The notes: generated by a model from the letters alone, not told the origin. Positions 23,325 through 31,863 are shown, counted from the stretch's first letter. The stretch is DNA of 64,000 bases from Streptomyces qinglanensis (GCF_900111245.1 NZ_FOGO01000005.1:62001-126000), one strand, 5' to 3'. Made by a program: numbers and translations.

Positions 23325-24785
23325 TCAGCTCCGCGTGAGCACCTCGGCGCAGGCCGCACCCAGGCGGCGTACGCCCTCGACGATGTCGCCCTCGGCCGCC
23401 GCGGGGGCGAAGGTGAGCCGGATGTGCGGGGCCGGGGACTCGGCGGCGAAGTAGGGGCTGCCGGGCGCGACGGCGACACCGGCGCGGAGCGCGGCGGCGG
23501 TCAGCACACCCTCGTCGGTGCCGTCGGGCAGCCGCAGCCACAGGTGGTAGCCGCCGCGCGGGGCGTGCGCCAGGCCCAGCGCGGGCACCTGGTCGGCGAG
23601 CGCGGCGAGGGTCAGTTCGCGGCGGGTGCGCAACTCGGCGGCGACGGTCCGCAGATGACGGGGCCAGGCGGGGGCCCCGACGAGTTCGAGTGCGGCCTCC
23701 TGGAGCGGCCGCGGCACGAAGAAGGTGTCGACGATCTGAATGGCGCGCAGCCGCTCCAGCACCGGCCCGCGGGCGGCCAGCGCACCCACCCGCAGGCTCG
23801 GCGAGGTGGCCTTGGTCAGCGAGCAGATGTGCACGACGACACCGTCGGGGTCCTCGGCGCGCAGCGCGGGCGGCAGCGGCTCGGCGTCCTCGTGCGCGAG
23901 GTGCCGGGCGAAGTCGTCCTCGACGAGGAAGGCGCCCGCCTCGCGTACCGCGCGCAGCACCTCGCGGCGGCGGCCCGGCGCGAGGACGGCGCCGGTCGGG
24001 TTCTGGAACAGCGGCTGGCAGACGAACACCCGTGCGCCGCTGGCCCGGAACGCGTCCGCCAGCAGGTCGGGGCGTACCCCCTGGGAGTCCACCGGGACCG
24101 GCACGGGGCGCAGGCCCGAGGCGCGGGCCGCGGCGAGCATGCCCGGGTAGGTGGGGGATTCCACGAGCACGGCGGCACCAGGGGGCGCGAGGGCGCGCAG
24201 CGCGGTGGTGAGCGCGGACTGGCCACCCGCGGTGATCAGTACGTCAGCGGCCGCGACCGTGCCGCCGGGTCCCCCGATCTCCCGCGCGAACCAGCCGCGC
24301 AGCTCTTCGAGTCCTTCCAGGGACGGCCGCAGCCAGGCCCCCGGGCGGCGTCCGGCGCGGGCGAGCGCGGCGGCGAGCGCCTGCGTGGGCTGCAGGCCGG
24401 GCGGCAGATAGCCGCCGTTGAGTTCGAGCACTCCGGGCGGGGGCACGTCCAGCGTCGTGGTGACGCCGTTCGCGTCGACGCTGCGGGGCACCTGGTCACC
24501 GGAGGCTTCCGCGCTCAGGGCCACCTCCTGCCACGAGGTGTCGCCCCGCTGGAGCAGCGCACTGTCCGGGCGCCGGGCAGGGGCGCGGAAGGCGCCGACG
24601 CCGGGCCGGGTGACCACCAGTCCCTCGGCCACGAGCACCCCGAGTGCCCGCGAGACGGTGACCGGCCCGGCCCGGAACCGCTCGACCAGTGACCGGCTCG
24701 ACGGGAGCTTTTCACCCGGGGAGTAGCGGTCCAGCTCTCCTCGAAGGGAAGCGGCCAGTTCAGCAACACTGCTACGCTCGACCAT
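23325..24785 (-). CDS. MocR-type regulator (GntR HTH fused to aminotransferase domain)
   Basis: A 486-residue fusion: GntR winged helix at residues 8-75 (PGEKLPSSRSLVERFRAGPV with TVSRALGVL), a linker, and a class I aminotransferase domain with the PLP lysine in SLTKATSPSLRVG (about residue 320). MocR proteins sense PLP or amino-compound aldimines and control adjacent transporter or PLP genes. It is divergent from a DMT exporter, and their start codons overlap by two bases. Control of the exporter is likely. Confidence 0.92.
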   Translation of the reverse strand: MVERSSVAELAASLRGELDRYSPGEKLPSSRSLVERFRAGPVTVSRALGVLVAEGLVVTRPGVGAFRAPARRPDSALLQRGDTSWQEVALSAEASGDQVPRSVDANGVTTTLDVPPPGVLELNGGYLPPGLQPTQALAAALARAGRRPGAWLRPSLEGLEELRGWFAREIGGPGGTVAAADVLITAGGQSALTTALRALAPPGAAVLVESPTYPGMLAAARASGLRPVPVPVDSQGVRPDLLADAFRASGARVFVCQPLFQNPTGAVLAPGRRREVLRAVREAGAFLVEDDFARHLAHEDAEPLPPALRAEDPDGVVVHICSLTKATSPSLRVGALAARGPVLERLRAIQIVDTFFVPRPLQEAALELVGAPAWPRHLRTVAAELRTRRELTLAALADQVPALGLAHAPRGGYHLWLRLPDGTDEGVLTAAALRAGVAVAPGSPYFAAESPAPHIRLTFAPAAAEGDIVEGVRRLGAACAEVLTRS

Positions 24786-24826
24786 GAGAGACAACGATAG
24801 CGCTATCCGGCCCGCGCGGATAGCGG
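24773..24826. promoter_or_regulatory. divergent promoters and MocR operator
   Basis: GATAGCGCTATC (24796-24807) is a perfect 12-base palindrome, and a third GATAGCG half follows at 24819-24825. On the minus strand TATCGT (24799-24794) lies eight bases before the MocR ATG; on the plus strand TACGCT (24773-24778) lies five bases before the DMT ATG. The palindrome covers the MocR -10. Confidence 0.6.
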
Positions 24827-25794
24827 ACCCGGCCCCGGACCTGACGGCGCCGACAGCGGCCCCGCACCCCGCCGCCGTGACCACTCCCGCGCCGAAGCAC
24901 CCGGGCCCGGCCGCGGTTCCCGGGCCCGGCGCCCCGGCGACCAGCACCGGCGCGGTCTTCGCCGTGCTGGGAGTCGTCTTCTTCTCCCTCACCTTCCCCG
25001 CGACGAGCTGGGCGCTGGACGGGTTCGGCCCGTGGACGGCCGCCGCGCTGCGCGCCCTGATCGCGGGACTGGTCGCCGCGGGAGTGCTCGCGGCGCGGCG
25101 GGTACCGGTCCCGCACCGGCGGCACTGGGGCGGGCTCGCGATCGCCGCCTCCGGTGTCGTGATCGGTTTCCCGCTGCTGACCACACTCGCCCTGGAGACC
25201 TCGACCACCTCGCACGCCGCCGTGATCGTGGGCCTGCTGCCCCTCACGACCGCGCTGTACTCGACCGTACGGACCGGCTCACGTCCCGCTCCGCTGTTCT
25301 GGGTGGCCGCGCTGACCGGCGCCGCGGTGGTGGTGGCCTTCGCGGTGCAGCAGAGCGGCGGCGCCCTCGCCGTCGGCGACCTGTTCCTGTGCGGGGCGCT
25401 GCTGGTCTGCGCCGCGGGCTACGCCGAGGGCGGCAGGCTGGCCCGGGAGCTGCCCGCGCTGGAGGTGATCGGCTGGGCACTGGTGGCCTGCCTGCCGGTG
25501 GCCGCGGTCGGCTCCGCCCTCGCCCTGGCCCACGAGCCGGTGGCGCTGACCTCGCATTCCGTGCCGGGCCTGGTGTGGGGCGCGGTCGCCTCCCAGTTCG
25601 TCGGCATGCTCCTGTGGTACCGCGCGATGGGCCTCGCCGGGGTGGCCCGGACCAGCCAGGTGCAACTCGCCCAGCCGCTGCTTACGCTGGTATGGGCGGT
25701 GCTGCTACTCGGTGAGCGCCTGTCCCCCGCCGCACCCGCGGCGGCGCTCGCCGTGCTGGTGTGCATCGTGGTCGTACAGCGCAGCCGCGCCTGA
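24784..25794 (+). CDS. DMT superfamily (EamA) exporter
   Basis: A 336-residue membrane protein with about ten hydrophobic helices in two EamA halves; the second half ends with QVQLAQPLLTLVWAVLLLGE. EamA transporters export amino acids or metabolites. The first 50 residues are Pro/Ala-rich and lie before the first helix, so a later start (for example GTG 24880) is possible; that would leave the GATAGC operator outside the coding region. A TACGCT -10 five bases before ATG 24784 favours the long, leaderless version. Confidence 0.87.
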   Translation: MRDNDSAIRPARIADPAPDLTAPTAAPHPAAVTTPAPKHPGPAAVPGPGAPATSTGAVFAVLGVVFFSLTFPATSWALDGFGPWTAAALRALIAGLVAAGVLAARRVPVPHRRHWGGLAIAASGVVIGFPLLTTLALETSTTSHAAVIVGLLPLTTALYSTVRTGSRPAPLFWVAALTGAAVVVAFAVQQSGGALAVGDLFLCGALLVCAAGYAEGGRLARELPALEVIGWALVACLPVAAVGSALALAHEPVALTSHSVPGLVWGAVASQFVGMLLWYRAMGLAGVARTSQVQLAQPLLTLVWAVLLLGERLSPAAPAAALAVLVCIVVVQRSRA

Positions 25795-25819
25795 CCACCC
25801 GTAACAGGAGGGCAAGTCC

Positions 25820-26026
25820 ATGCGAGCGAACACGGGCGACCAACTGCTGATGCACGGACGGACCGTGGGGCAGCACGACCGTACGGCGGAGATCCTGGAG
25901 GTCCTGGGCACCGAGGGTGAACCTCCGTACCGGGTGCGTTTCGACGACGGCCACGAAGCCGTGGTCTCCCCCGGCCCGGACTCGGTCGTGCAGGGCCACC
26001 GGGAACCGCACGGTCAGCAGCGCTGA
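25820..26026 (+). CDS. DUF1918 domain protein
   Basis: A 68-residue protein with the DUF1918 pattern: ANTGDQLLMHGRTVGQHDRT, EILEVLG, PPYRVRFDDGHE. The family is a small SH3-like beta barrel of unknown role in actinomycetes. A good caggaggg ribosome site precedes ATG 25820, 25 bases after the exporter. Confidence 0.88.
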   Translation: MRANTGDQLLMHGRTVGQHDRTAEILEVLGTEGEPPYRVRFDDGHEAVVSPGPDSVVQGHREPHGQQR

Positions 26027-26301
26027 CCCCGGCGGACCGATCCCCCGCGGGAGGGCCACCGCTCCGGCCCCCCGGCCGGATGGGGCTGCCCGCGTCCGGC
26101 GGGCCGGGGCCCCGGCACCGGCACCGGCACCGGCCCGCGACAGGAGCACCCCACTCCGCACATTGGTGACCTTTCGCACCCGCCCCACTCCACCTGTGTC
26201 GGCACAGGTAACGTCGGGCGGCGGAGCAACGTGTCCCGGCGGCCCTCACAACACTCGGGACGGGTTCGCTGCGGACCGTGAAGTTCAGCGAAAGGCACGA
26301 G

Positions 26302-27174
26302 GTGACGGAGTCTGTAGCCGACGTAGCACGCGTCGGAGTGGTGGGCTGTGGGCAGATGGGTGCGGGTATCGCGGAGGTGTGTGCGCGGTCCGGCCTCGAG
26401 GTGATGGTCGCGGAGACCACCGGTGAGGCCCTGGAGCTCGGGCGCACCCGGCTGGTCAACTCGCTCGGCAAAGCCGCCGACCGCGGCAAGATCAGTCGGC
26501 AGGAGTGCGACGAGACGCTGGAGCGGCTCTCCTTCACCACCGACCTGGGCGACTTCGCCGACCGCGATCTGGTCATCGAGGCCGTGATCGAGAACGAGCA
26601 GGTCAAGACGGAGATCTTCCAGGTGCTGGACCAGGTGGTGACCCGCAGCGACGCCATCCTGGCCTCCAACACCTCCTCGATCCCGCTGGTGAAGCTCGCC
26701 GTGGCCACCTCGCGGCCCGACCAGGTCATCGGCATCCACTTCTTCAACCCGGCGCCGGTGCAGCAGCTCGTCGAGCTGATTCCCGCCCTGACCACCGGCG
26801 AAGAGACCGTCAAGCGGGCCGAGTCCGTGGTCGGCCAGGTACTGGGCAAGCACACCATCCGGGCACAGGATCGCTCCGGCTTCGTCGTCAACGCGCTCCT
26901 GATCCCCTACCTCCTCTCGGCCATCCGGATGTTCGAGTCGGGGATCGCCAGCCGCGAGGACATCGACAACGGCATGGAGATGGGCTGCGCCCACCCGATG
27001 GGCCCGCTCAAGCTCACCGACCTGATCGGCCTCGACACCGTCGCCTCGGTCGCCGACTCGATGTACGCCGAGTTCAAGGAGCCGCTCTACGCCGCTCCCC
27101 CGCTCCTCCAGCGCATGGTCGACGCGGGCCGCCTGGGCCGGAAGGCCGGCGCGGGCTTCTACGCCTACTCCTGA
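26302..27174 (+). CDS. 3-hydroxybutyryl-CoA dehydrogenase
   Basis: The 290-residue enzyme oxidises (S)-3-hydroxybutyryl-CoA with NAD(P)+. It has the Rossmann motif VGVVGCGQMGAGIAEVC (residues 11-27), ASNTSSIP, the catalytic His in GIHFFNPAP and an HPMGP substrate-domain segment. GTG 26302 (MTESVADVARVG) is chosen over an in-frame GTG 24 bases upstream because it matches Streptomyces orthologues and has aaagg about eight bases before it. It stands alone; a good hairpin follows. Confidence 0.95.
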   Translation: MTESVADVARVGVVGCGQMGAGIAEVCARSGLEVMVAETTGEALELGRTRLVNSLGKAADRGKISRQECDETLERLSFTTDLGDFADRDLVIEAVIENEQVKTEIFQVLDQVVTRSDAILASNTSSIPLVKLAVATSRPDQVIGIHFFNPAPVQQLVELIPALTTGEETVKRAESVVGQVLGKHTIRAQDRSGFVVNALLIPYLLSAIRMFESGIASREDIDNGMEMGCAHPMGPLKLTDLIGLDTVASVADSMYAEFKEPLYAAPPLLQRMVDAGRLGRKAGAGFYAYS

Positions 27175-27228
27175 GCTGCGGAGACATGCTGTCCGGCCGT
27201 CGACCACCAGTCGCGGTCCTGGAACAGT

Positions 27229-27263
27229 GAAGGCCGCTGCCGGACGTACCGGTAGCGGCCTTC
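27229..27263 (+). terminator. 15-bp terminator hairpin
   Basis: Arms 27229-27243 and 27249-27263 pair with a single mismatch around a 5-base loop, 55 bases after the dehydrogenase stop. Confidence 0.7.
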
Positions 27264-27677
27264 GAAGGTCGTTCAGTAGTGCGGCAGTTCGTGGACTCCT
27301 GGAACGCCGTGCTGAAGTCGCGTCGCCCCACCGGCAAGGCGATCTCCTGATCGGCTACCTGGTGGCGCCCCTGCGGGCGCGTCGCCACCCCTGGACGCCG
27401 CGTGCCGCTGCGCGCGTCTCGCTGCTGCGCTGTGCAGCTCGCCAGGCGGCCCAGAGCCGGTTCTCCCGGTTGCGGACCACGCGCACGACATCGTCACGGA
27501 ACTCCTGGAGGCAGGGAACCGGCACGGCCACATCCTTCCAGGCTGCCCCGACGGCAAGCCGGAACAGATGTCACCAGACCATGCAGCAGCCCCAAGCGCT
27601 GGTGGTCGGTCGTGAAAGTGCTGGTTGGCGGACAGCGAAGGTGCCGATCCGGAAGGACACGCAAAGGGCTGGGCAGC
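27264..27677. other. non-coding stretch with an IS3-family remnant
   Basis: No intact gene is seen. Minus-strand 27525-27463 is the only recognisable piece (see the mobile-element entry). The plus strand around 27280-27350 has short open frames that end soon and have no family signal. Confidence 0.5.
27463..27525 (-). mobile_element. N-terminal remnant of an IS3-family transposase orfA
   Basis: From GTG 27525 the frame reads VPVPCLQEFRDDVVRVVRNR followed by E, which matches the first helix of many IS3-family OrfA proteins in actinomycetes. After this 21-residue block the frame continues into unrelated sequence. It is only a scrap and its limits are uncertain. Confidence 0.45.
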
Positions 27678-28061
27678 TCAGCCGGATTCTGCGAGCAGGT
27701 GAACGACGCCGGCCGGGTTCTTGATCCAGTGGGTTCTGGATTCGAGGTTGTGCAGGGGTTCGACCTCGTCGCACGGGCGGATGCCGGTGCCGGCCAGTGT
27801 GGCGGTCGCCGCGTCCAGGTCATCGGTGTGGAGCTGCAACCACAGGTCGGGCTGGCTGTAGTTGTCGACGCAGTCCAGCCACAGCGTGTTGGGGCCGAAC
27901 CGCACCGAATGAGTTGTTGAGACGGTCGGGGCGTAGGAAACGTCCTCTTCTTTGACGTCGAATCCCAGGGTGTCGCGGTAGAAGACCACGGTGGCCTCGT
28001 ACTGCGCCTTGGGGATCTTCATGGCGATGTTCAGACCGGCGGTGAACTCAGGCTGGTTCAT
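27678..28061 (-). CDS. VOC (glyoxalase/bleomycin-resistance) family protein
   Basis: A 127-residue single VOC domain: ATVVFYRDTLGFDVK, HSVRFGPNTLWLDCVD, and the C-terminal THWIKNPAGVVHLLAES strand-turn. Such proteins bind a metal or small molecule. It overlaps the ArsR gene upstream by 14 bases, so the three genes ArsR-SRPBCC-VOC are one coupled unit. The substrate is unknown; resistance or detoxification is a guess. Confidence 0.88.
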   Translation of the reverse strand: MNQPEFTAGLNIAMKIPKAQYEATVVFYRDTLGFDVKEEDVSYAPTVSTTHSVRFGPNTLWLDCVDNYSQPDLWLQLHTDDLDAATATLAGTGIRPCDEVEPLHNLESRTHWIKNPAGVVHLLAESG

Positions 28062-28422
28062 TGTCAGGTGGCTCCTTGGTCGGGGTGGCGGTGGCGCCCA
28101 GTGCGCGTTCCAGCGCGGTCAGCCGGTCATCCCATCTGTTGGCGAGCGTGGCCAGCCATATCTGGGCCGCGCGGATGGGCGCTGGTTCCAACCGGTAGGG
28201 GTGGCGCCGGCCGGCCGGTTCAGCGGAGCTGATCAGGCCCGCTTCGGCGAGCTGGTCGAGGTGCTTGGCCACTGCCTGTCGGCTGATCGGCAGCCGCCGG
28301 GCCAGATCGGTGACGGTCGCGGGTCCGGCGTGGGCGAGTTCGTCCAGCAGCGCCCGCCGGGTCGGATCGGTGAGCGCCGCGAACACCGCGACGGCCTGTT
28401 CCTGTGCATCAGGCCGCCGCAT
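28048..28422 (-). CDS. ArsR family winged-helix regulator
   Basis: A 124-residue ArsR-type protein: VFAALTDPTRRALLDELA, then TVTDLARRLPISRQAVAKHL and the wing AGRRHPYRLEP. No ELCVCDL or other cysteine metal site is visible, so it is of the non-metal class common with SRPBCC partners. ATG 28422 is chosen over longer upstream frames; it overlaps the SRPBCC stop by 14 bases. It probably represses its operon through the palindrome at 28869-28888. Confidence 0.9.
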   Translation of the reverse strand: MRRPDAQEQAVAVFAALTDPTRRALLDELAHAGPATVTDLARRLPISRQAVAKHLDQLAEAGLISSAEPAGRRHPYRLEPAPIRAAQIWLATLANRWDDRLTALERALGATATPTKEPPDNEPA

Positions 28423-28849
28423 CGAGGTAGGTCTCCAGATCGCCCAGTTCTGCGGTCCATCCCTGGCTGTTGGCCTGGTGGGCGGACCGGGCAACGTGGT
28501 CGGCGGCCTGGGCGAACCCGCTCTCCACCAGACGCAGCCGGGTCCCGTCCGCTACGGGCTCCAGGGTGAAGGTCACCAGCGTCAGGGGCGCGTCGTCCCC
28601 CGGCCAGCCCTCGATTGGCCACCTGAACGCCAAACGGTGTGGTGGATCGACGATCGTGATCGTGGCGACGGATTCTTGGTCGAGGCCATCCCAGCGGAAA
28701 TACGCTCGACCGCCGGGCCGTAGATCGATCTCAGCTACCGAGCCGAACCATTGCGACAGCCCTTCGGCGGTGGTCAGCGCGGCCCACACCCGCTCGGCGG
28801 GATGCCGCAGCACCGTCTCGCGTTCGATCCTGTCCGGAACCACACCCAT
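28409..28849 (-). CDS. SRPBCC (AHSA1-like) family protein
   Basis: A 146-residue START/SRPBCC fold: ETVLRHPAERVWAALTTAEG, LSQWFG, RAYFRWDGLDQES, and a C-terminal helix ending LGDLETYLDAAA. Such proteins often pair with an ArsR regulator. ATG 28849 is preferred because gaaggag directly precedes it; the ATG at 28876 lies inside the palindrome. First gene of the SRPBCC-ArsR-VOC operon. Confidence 0.9.
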   Translation of the reverse strand: MGVVPDRIERETVLRHPAERVWAALTTAEGLSQWFGSVAEIDLRPGGRAYFRWDGLDQESVATITIVDPPHRLAFRWPIEGWPGDDAPLTLVTFTLEPVADGTRLRLVESGFAQAADHVARSAHQANSQGWTAELGDLETYLDAAA

Positions 28850-28868
28850 ACTCCTTCGCAACCTTTGA

Positions 28869-28888
28869 GTTGCCATAATGATGGCAAC
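28869..28888. promoter_or_regulatory. ArsR-type operator palindrome
   Basis: GTTGCCAT (28869-28876), a 4-base spacer and ATGGCAAC (28881-28888) form a perfect inverted repeat just upstream of the SRPBCC start. A further ggttgcg half-site follows at about 28894. Confidence 0.6.
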
Positions 28889-29185
28889 CTAATGGTTGCG
28901 ATGAACGTTCCACAAGCCCGGCCCGGAACGCGCGAGCGTCGCACGACCTGCCAACCGTCCGCCGTGACTCATCCACCCCAGCTCGAGCCACGACCGGCGC
29001 TTCCCCTGCCCGCGTGTCGGCACCCGCTGTCCGCGGACTTCTTCTCCCCTCAAAAGGGCCGGGCCCGAGGCGCACCCCGACCCCAACAGCCCCTGCGCAC
29101 ACGGGAGACGGCGGCCGGAGGATCGCCACCCGGGCCCCGATCGGCGTACCGTTCTGAGTGTCCAGGTCAGAACGAGGAGTCCCGT
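28889..29185. other. non-coding stretch before the XRE gene
   Basis: No gene or family signal is found. Near its right end GTTCTGA (29151-29157) and TCAGAAC (29167-29173) form a 7-base inverted repeat with a 9-base spacer, immediately before the ribosome site of the next gene. It is a likely operator. Confidence 0.5.
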
Positions 29186-30400
29186 ATGCCCGAGCAGACT
29201 GACAGCAGCGAGACGTTCGGCCAGAGGGTCCGCCGAGCGCGCATCCGCAACGGACAGACCAGAGCAGTCGTCGGCGGACTCGTCGGCCGCAGCACCGAAT
29301 GGGTCAAGGCCATCGAGACCGGCCGCCTCAAATGCCCCCGGCTTCCCCTGCTCCTGCACTTGGCAGACGTACTCGGCGTCACCGATCTCGCCGAACTGAC
29401 CGGCGACGACCGCGTGACAGCCGCAGCCCATGCGAAGACGGCACACGAAGCTCTTCCGGGCGTCCGCGCGGCCCTCACCTCCTATCGTCTCTCCGGCCAT
29501 GACGAGGAACCCGAGAGCGCCGACGAGCTGGCGCGCAGGGTCTCTCACGCCTGGCACCTGTGGCACGCACCTGGCGAACACCGCACGCGCATCGCCGCGG
29601 TCCTGCCCGACCTGCTCGCCGACGCCCAGCACTCCGCACGAGCTCTCGACGGAGTCGACCGGCGCCGTGCCCTGGTCGCACTCGCGGAGACGTACCACCT
29701 CGCCCAGCTCTTCCTCTCGTTCCAGCCCGCGCCCGAGCTGGTGATGCTCACCGGAGACAGGTCGATGGCGGCTGCCCAGGACGCGGACAGCCCCAGGGCG
29801 ATGGCTGCCGCTGCCTGGTACATGAACCACGTCTTCCGGGACGCGGGCGAGCGGCACGAAGCCCGCGTCGACCTCGCGATGAAGGCCGCCGACCTCCTGC
29901 GCCCGGAGGCGTCACGGGACGAGTTGGCCCGCTGGGGACTCCTGCACCTGGCTGCGGCCCTGTCGTATGCGAAGGTCGGCCGCCGCGGTGATGCCGACCG
30001 GTTCTGGGACCGTGCCGACGAGGCGGCCCGGCGGCTGGGGCCTGACTACTCGCACCCGTACCTCATCTTCGGCCGGGGCATGGTGGACGCCTACGCGATC
30101 ACCATGCAGAACGACTTGGTCCGGCCCGGCGCCGCGGTGGAGGCGGCTCACGCCGTGGAGATCGAAGGGACGCCGTCGGCTACACGACGCGCATTCCATC
30201 AGATCGAGTCGGCTCGGGCCTACGCTCTGCAGGGCGAGACCGTGGCGGTGGTGCACCTGCTGAAGCGCGCGTTCGAGACCTCACCGGAAACCGTGCGGTA
30301 CAACCTGTTCGCTCACTCGACCCTGCGGGAGACGCCCGATCGCGGACTGGTGCGGGACGAAGTGAGGTATCTCCGCGCCAAACTGAGGGTGTCCGCGTAG
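29186..30400 (+). CDS. XRE-family helix-turn-helix regulator with TPR-like C-terminus
   Basis: The 404-residue protein starts at ATG 29186 after cgaggagt. Residues 10-65 are a Cro/CI helix-turn-helix (FGQRVRRARIRNGQTRAVVG and VGRSTEWVKAIETGR). Residues 110-400 are alpha-helical with TPR-like pairs, for example DRRRALVALAETYHLAQLFL and RRGDADRFWDRADEAARRLG. This is a common Streptomyces regulator type that senses an unknown signal. A palindrome lies in its leader and a cassette of four small genes follows. Confidence 0.88.
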   Translation: MPEQTDSSETFGQRVRRARIRNGQTRAVVGGLVGRSTEWVKAIETGRLKCPRLPLLLHLADVLGVTDLAELTGDDRVTAAAHAKTAHEALPGVRAALTSYRLSGHDEEPESADELARRVSHAWHLWHAPGEHRTRIAAVLPDLLADAQHSARALDGVDRRRALVALAETYHLAQLFLSFQPAPELVMLTGDRSMAAAQDADSPRAMAAAAWYMNHVFRDAGERHEARVDLAMKAADLLRPEASRDELARWGLLHLAAALSYAKVGRRGDADRFWDRADEAARRLGPDYSHPYLIFGRGMVDAYAITMQNDLVRPGAAVEAAHAVEIEGTPSATRRAFHQIESARAYALQGETVAVVHLLKRAFETSPETVRYNLFAHSTLRETPDRGLVRDEVRYLRAKLRVSA

Positions 30401-30452
30401 GTACACTCCGTACCTGTCGGGAGGGGGGTACAGACCCTACCTGTAGCCCCCC
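30399..30452 (+). promoter_or_regulatory. two inverted repeats before the small-gene cassette
   Basis: AGGTAC/GTACCT (30399-30404, 30410-30415) overlaps the XRE stop. A second near-perfect stem pairs ggggggtacag (30423-30433) with ctgtagcccccc (30441-30452) with one bulged base. Either could bind the XRE protein or act as a terminator. Confidence 0.5.
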
Positions 30453-30500
30453 GCACGGCTTCTTACCGTCTGTGCATTGCCCACTACAGAGGACACGGCG

Positions 30501-30797
30501 ATGACACAGACGACGGAGCGCGCACCCTTCAAGCGCGGTGACTACCTGGTGGACGAGGCCACGCGGCAGCTCGTGCCGCCCGAGCCCGGTTGGGTGGGCC
30601 GCGTACAGCAGGTCCTCGGCGGGCCGCCGCCGCTGTACGTCCTGGTGACCCCGACCGGCTACGAGTGGCGGGCCCGTCCGGAGCACGTACGTGCCGCCAC
30701 CGCAGCGGAACGCGCGGACTACGACGCCGCATTGGAACGCAGGCGCCGCGGGCTGCGCGAGCTCGGCCGTCGGCTCGCCGGGAGCCGCCGCGCATGA
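30501..30797 (+). CDS. small conserved protein, first gene of a four-gene cassette
   Basis: A 98-residue protein from ATG 30501 after an agagga site. FKRGDYLVDEATRQLVPPEP, then GWVGRVQQVLGG, a beta-rich PLYVLVTPTGYEWRARPEHV and a basic C-terminal helix. It resembles short KOW/SH3-like Streptomyces hypotheticals. Its stop overlaps the next start by ATGA. The function is unknown. Confidence 0.75.
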   Translation: MTQTTERAPFKRGDYLVDEATRQLVPPEPGWVGRVQQVLGGPPPLYVLVTPTGYEWRARPEHVRAATAAERADYDAALERRRRGLRELGRRLAGSRRA

Positions 30798-30949
30798 GCA
30801 CCCTGAGGATCCGCGTCTCCCGTGACGGCGGCCGGACCTGGAGCCGGTGGCGCACGCTGCGCGGCGGCAAGCACTGTGCCATGCGTGCCGACTGGGGGCC
30901 CTGCCGGTGCCCGCGCTGCCGGGAGGGACGTGACCGGGATGCCGCCTGA
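30794..30949 (+). CDS. 51-residue cysteine-rich protein
   Basis: MSTLRIRVSRDGGRTWSRWR, then a cluster CAMRADWGPCRCPRC near the C-terminus, which gives four cysteines in a zinc-ribbon-like spacing. It overlaps the previous gene by ATGA and the next start lies inside its 3' end. No known family was recognised. Confidence 0.6.
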   Translation: MSTLRIRVSRDGGRTWSRWRTLRGGKHCAMRADWGPCRCPRCREGRDRDAA

Positions 30950-31142
30950 ACCCGCGACGACCACGCCCCGGGGCGGCACCTGGTACGGCGCCTGCCCCCG
31001 CTGCAAGCAGCCCTTGGAGCTGACCAGCGGACGCGACGGCACGGGCCGGGTCGTCAGCGCCCGCTGCCGCCACTGCCCGCCCGCTCACCCGCCAGGAGGA
31101 CCGCTGATGCCCGGGACCGCCGGACAGGACGGCACACCATGA
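30939..31142 (+). CDS. 67-residue zinc-ribbon-like protein
   Basis: From ATG 30939 (a GTG three codons upstream is possible; gggaggg precedes both). GTWYGACPRCKQPLELTSGR, a short insert and SARCRHCPP give CxxC-x(about 20)-CxxC, a zinc ribbon spacing. It overlaps the previous gene by 11 bases and the next by ATGA. Confidence 0.6.
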   Translation: MPPEPATTTPRGGTWYGACPRCKQPLELTSGRDGTGRVVSARCRHCPPAHPPGGPLMPGTAGQDGTP

Positions 31143-31708
31143 CCGGCCGGGACGCGCCGAGCGGCCTGCTGGAGGTCGTGTCCGGCGGACTCGGGCGGTA
31201 CTGGGACGGCACCGCCGTGACCGCGCCCGCCGCATGGACGGAGGCACCGCTCGCCGACCGGACCGCGGCCCTCACCGAGCTGGCCTGGCAGGCGCGCGGT
31301 GCGGAGAGCGCCCACCCGGCCACCCACGCCGCCAGCCGGCTGGCTCTCGCCGCCGCGCAGGAGGCGTGGGCCTGGGGGGTGGCTCTCGCCGCGGGCGCGG
31401 ACATCCCGCCGTTCCGGCTGCTCCCCCGCTGGCTGGCGCACGATCCGCCGGATGTGCAACTGGAGGCGTGCGTCCGGCTCCTGGCGGCCGCCCGCACCGG
31501 CGTACTGCCCGCGGCCCCCTACCGCTGCGCGGTCTGCCCCGCGGACCAGAACCTCCACCTGGTCGTCCACGTCCGCTGCACCGGGCCCGGCCTCCAGGAG
31601 TGGCGCTGCGGACTGTGCGCCGGACTGCCCCTCGACCCGGACACCGTCCCCGAGCCCCTCGACGTCCTGTACCGGCGTCAGCCGGGCCGGGACGACGACC
31701 GGCCGTGA
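31139..31708 (+). CDS. hypothetical protein with C-terminal CxxC pairs
   Basis: A 189-residue protein, mainly alpha-helical and Ala-rich up to residue 115, then CAVCPADQNLHLVVHVRC and CGLCAGLPL, again a CxxC...CxxC zinc-ribbon pattern. It is the last and largest of the ATGA-coupled cassette. No family was recognised. Confidence 0.7.
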   Translation: MTGRDAPSGLLEVVSGGLGRYWDGTAVTAPAAWTEAPLADRTAALTELAWQARGAESAHPATHAASRLALAAAQEAWAWGVALAAGADIPPFRLLPRWLAHDPPDVQLEACVRLLAAARTGVLPAAPYRCAVCPADQNLHLVVHVRCTGPGLQEWRCGLCAGLPLDPDTVPEPLDVLYRRQPGRDDDRP

Positions 31709-31863
31709 CCCGTCGCCGTAGGCCCCGTCGTCGTGTGCCGGCGCGCCGGAGCGGCTTCCGCCGGACGAGCCGGCGCCGCGCTCCCGGGCCTGCCCCGGCG
31801 GGTGTGCGCGGCCCCGCGGCGGTACCGGCCGGGCCCGGAAGCGGGCCCGGCGGCCCGGCGTCA

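Noticed and set aside
25480..25660. Antisense frames under the DMT exporter
   Set aside because: They follow the exporter codon bias in mirror form and have no ribosome sites.
27270..27350. Plus-strand short frame VRQFVDSWNAVLKSRRPTGK as transposase C-terminus
   Set aside because: Too short and not clearly like any known transposase end.
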